Assembly (NCBI RefSeq): GCF_016086655.4
Contig: NC_052134.2
Span: 9,052,001-9,116,000, forward strand
DNA length: 64,000 nucleotides
Direction: 5' to 3'
Source: Lepeophtheirus salmonis
Lineage: Eukaryota > Arthropoda > Copepoda > Siphonostomatoida > Caligidae
Below are positions 60,990 through 64,000 of the stretch, piece after piece. A program made the translations under genes and the position numbers. The notes beneath the pieces are model-generated. The model worked only from the letters and a program-made list of their open reading frames with translations. It was not told the origin of the DNA and searched no databases. Each line of letters starts with the position of its first letter. The first letter of the stretch is position 1.

Positions 60990-62960
60990 TATTGAAATTT
61001 TGATTACATAACTTCTACAAGTCCCAAAATTAATCGTTACAATGATTCCGTGTTTACCATGTTCACTCTGGACATCTCATATATTTATCAAAGTTTTTGA
61101 AAAAACTCAAAATATGACATATTATCAACCAATGGCAAATCTTGTAAGGCCTATAAAATTTAGCAGAAGAACAAAACATTGTGAAAATGCAAATCCCACT
61201 AACATGTGCAATGCTTGCCGTAACTTCCCTTATTACGGAATGTATGTCTAAAAGAATGAGTGTAGTGGACGATAATGATAATACAATTCCAAGAACTCTT
61301 AACACTTGATATAGTCTAGGCATAGATCACAAGCACAAGGAAGTTGCAAAAGAACACATTGAAGACTTTATTCTAGAACAAAAAGAAAATCATACTCTGA
61401 GTAAAAATTATAAAGATCAAAGTTCGTCCATATAGTATTATACAGAATCCAATAACGTATTAGATACTGCATATTATATTAGTTTTTACATGCTTCTTAA
61501 CAAAAAGAATAGAAACTAGGTTAGACAAATTTAAACCTTTGCTTCTATTTTCTTTTGTTCAGCACGTCAAATGTAGAATATGACCCTGTCAAGCCAAAAA
61601 GAAAAATGTAGCTAATATGTGTGAATTTTAACATGGCCTTGTATTGGATTGAACACAACTTCATTATAGAAAAACTTTTTTAAGAAGGACTCTCCTGATG
61701 TGTTCTGAACCCGCTGTAAGTAATCTATTAGAATATGGTAATTTAATTGTTGATGTCAAAAATATGTCTAAATTAAAGCTAGAAAGTGGATCAAGACAAG
61801 GAGATCCACATTATTTTCAGAATAATATGAATTAGTGTTTTGAGGGGATGGAAGTTTGGAGGATAAAGTTAGAGTGTTTTATTTGCACATCATTCCATTG
61901 CCATTCCAAATGGCACAAATATGACCGGTACAGAAACAATTATGGATGATTTTCAAGACACAATTGACCTTGAAAATAAAGGCAAGAAAATCATTGATGC
62001 TCAGAAAAGACGTTACAAGTATTTACTAAAGCTGATAAAACAATCGATTTTGGTAACTCGATCACTGTTGACGACGCTGACCCATGGATTATAAAAAAAA
62101 ATATGACTAGATATTTAATAAACGGATAAAATATATAACCAAACGAAGACATACAAAAAGAATTAGAATATTATCAATATTGCATTATATTGGCAATTAT
62201 GAAGCACAGCAAAAATATGGAAACGGAGGGGGATGTAACTTGTTTGTTTTCCAAAAATCATCGGATGAAAACAATTACAAAACAAAGAAGAGGTCTTGAC
62301 ATGATTGACATTGAGTCACAATCAAGTCTTCTACGTCTTTCATGGCAAAAAGGGGAGATTTCAGTGATTTAACATGGACAACAATCATGCACATCGTCCA
62401 AGGATTTGGAGGGGAAAAGTATATGACATGTAAATAAATGCAGAGAATACCTTAAGAGACCTGAAAAACGTTTTTTATAGAAAATGCGCCCTCACATTTG
62501 AAGAGTAAGCTCGTCAAAATTGAATCCCTTAAAGGATAGAACTGAAACTAGAATTATATTCATTACGTAAAATTATCCTCAACAATACTCCTTCATAACA
62601 AAAGTCAACCCATGAGATCCATATAAGATTTATAACATTCGAGAATGACATGTAATACAATTTTAAGAATAAGTTTTTGGAAGCAGCAAAGAAAAAAGAG
62701 AGGGCTCTTCATTATTTAAGTTGGTCTGGACTTTTTTTCTTAGTCTAAAATAGATGTATCTCAAATATAGATTATCTTTTAAAGTGAAATACTTTAAAGC
62801 TCACTTTCTATTTATGGAGAATGCAACAAATCAAAAACTATCCCAACAAATTTTGAAATTGCAAGGTGTTGAATAAAATAATGAAAACCTTTATGAAGGG
62901 GATTCCCTCTTCCCACGAACTCTGATAAGTTCCTAAGTCATCTGAAATAGTTTCAAATCG
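60990..62960 (+). pseudogene. L1/Tx1-like LINE relic
   Basis: On the + strand the order fits one LINE. The frame 61042-61251 ends RTKHCENANPTNMCNACRNF then YYGMYV and KNEC, which looks like a degraded CCHC zinc knuckle of an ORF1 end. At 61492 LLTKRIET and LDKFKPLL resemble the reverse-transcriptase segment L-x-x-R-L---L. VEHNFIIEKLF (61646, block A tail) and KLKLESGSRQGDPHYF (61782-61830, block B) follow. Post-polymerase pieces include KTIDFGNSITVDDADPW, the 60-codon frame 62190-62372 with QRRGLDMIDIESQSSLLRLS (like GGLG-x-DIE), then WTFFLSLK near 62735. The catalytic YxDD is not readable. Many stops occur and both boundaries are uncertain. Confidence 0.65.
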
Positions 62961-62999
62961 CAAATTGATCTTATTCAACGTTTTCTATAATTACTTTAG

Positions 63000-63800
63000 T
63001 AACAAAATTACAATTACTAAGAAAGTTAGAAAAATATACCTGTTTCGTGTCATTAAGCATTTATAACATTTACATAGTGTATATTCTTCATGCTTCATTT
63101 TCAATGACAATAGAAAAAAATTAACTCTGTAAAGATAAATTAAAAACCTCTTTTCCAGTTGTATTTAAGAGTAATGAATTATCTTGAGTAAAGTTGATAG
63201 TTAAAAATGTAAAATATGTTTTATGTGTTGCTTTTTTTTTGTATTCTACACTCTGAAATGAATCTCTGTGTTCATTTTGGGGATGGCTATTTTATAAACA
63301 ACGAAGTCAATTCAAGAGAATGACCATAAAAATGGTAAACTCGTGGCACTGTCTCTAAATATCCAATGAAGTATACAAAGTCTTCCAATGACTGAATTTG
63401 CCTCGACTTTTGATTTTCTATTTAAAGAAAGTAAAATGTCAAAAAACATAAGCATAGGCGGAAATCTCAATGGACAAATGAAACAAGCATTTATAAGCGT
63501 GTATCTCCCCAAGACACGTCTTCGCAGCTAAAATAAGTAGGACTTTTTTTTTTCGCCACGAGGGTATTCAGTTTTATTCAACAATTTTCTAATACAGATT
63601 ATATTAATATATTAATGTAGCAAAGTAAAATGTAAGAAATAAAGGAAAAATAAATAAATAAAATAACACGTGCTCATTTTAATCCCCATTGGATATCATG
63701 TACAACAATGCAAATTTACCTTTCAATCATTAAAAACAGTCTATAGCTGTTTGACAATAAAATAAAAATTAACAAATAATCCCATTCAAAGTCGTAAAGT
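63000..63800. other. AT-rich stretch, no gene recognised
   Basis: A 66-codon - frame (63312-63512) has no motif. Otherwise this is A/T-rich sequence up to the mariner end. Confidence 0.5.
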
Positions 63801-63808
63801 ACAATCTA

Positions 63809-64000
63809 CAGGGAGGGGGGATCAAATTGTCGCCAAAATATTTTTCTACAAAAAACAACACAAAATATACATTTTTATTGAAAATCAAAACTATGACGAC
63901 CATATAGGTATAGAGTAGCCATTCATTCGATATAATCATCAATAACAGCCTCAATACAGCCTCTGAACCGGCTGCAGGCTCTTCTGACCATTTCATTGTC
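63809..64000 (-). mobile_element. Mariner 3' end, cut by the window edge
   Basis: The left terminus, after TA at 63807-63808, reads CAGGGAGGGGGGATCAAATT followed by GTCGCC. On the - strand the last codons of a transposase (64000 to 63923) read EMVRRACSRFRGCIEAVIDD then YIE and a stop, the classic mariner C-terminus, here free of stops over the visible 25 codons. The rest lies beyond the window. The terminus resembles that of the deleted element at 28434 (CAGTGTAGAGGGGGTGGAAA), suggesting related subfamilies. Because the visible part is undamaged, this may be the youngest mariner in the window. Confidence 0.8.

Noticed and set aside
1..64000. CRISPR arrays, operons, riboswitches or other prokaryotic features
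   Set aside because: Composition, interspersed transposon relics of animal type and absence of dense coding all indicate a eukaryotic genome. The only regular short repeats are the minisatellites, which have no spacers.

Overview
The window is very AT-rich eukaryotic DNA with no operons, ribosome binding sites or long intact reading frames. It is built almost entirely from decayed transposable elements in A/T-rich non-coding sequence. The mix of mariner lineages, including one whose transposase opens MSEQEAKR and resembles the mariner copies abundant in caligid copepods, points to an arthropod. My best guess is a sea louse such as Lepeophtheirus salmonis. That is inference from family resemblance recalled without a search.

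Layout. 1-5.5 kb: AT-rich, nothing supported. 5.5-8.05 kb: broken non-LTR (LINE) pieces on the + strand: an endonuclease domain, a cysteine-rich ORF1-like stretch and a 3' tail. 10.55-10.67 kb: a minisatellite of strict 17+15 bp units. 12.6-13.0 kb: a reverse-transcriptase relic on the - strand. 14.025-15.304 kb: a full-length but dead mariner with terminal inverted repeats (TIRs) and flanking TA. 17.0-17.36 kb: a mariner C-terminus. 23.9-26.0 kb: a direct duplication of a complex repeat with an inverted copy at 57.4-57.7 kb. 28.43-29.00 kb: an internally deleted mariner. 32.6-33.8 kb: a dispersed repeat followed by a mariner relic. 38.2-39.5 kb: a mariner relic beside a scrambled Tc1-like element. 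41.7-43.6 kb: a second copy of the 32.6 kb repeat, then a second full-length dead mariner. 43.8-43.9 kb: an inverted relative of the 10.55 kb minisatellite. 44.4-44.7 kb: a further mariner-like C-terminus. 52.6-54.2 kb: an L1/Tx1-like LINE. 54.6-55.16 kb: a mariner end and two head-to-head TIRs. 56.7-57.35 kb: a hAT-like relic. 57.9-58.9 kb: a LINE RNase H domain with the same 3' tail as at 8 kb. 59.2-60.8 kb: two more Tc1/mariner-type relics. 61-63 kb: another LINE. 63.8-64 kb: a mariner 3' end cut by the window edge.

No tRNA, rRNA, CRISPR array or intact host gene was recognised. Two short stretches (37.17-37.27 kb and 51.40-51.61 kb) could be host exons or pseudo-exons and are reported at low confidence. 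The elements do not act together. Each is a separate insertion, and together they record several waves of Tc1/mariner and LINE activity. I found no convincing undescribed biological system. The best leads are a nested mariner junction, a LINE copy that joins ORF1-like sequence to its 3' tail, a transposase that lost exactly its second catalytic Asp, and the dispersed repeats without a known family.
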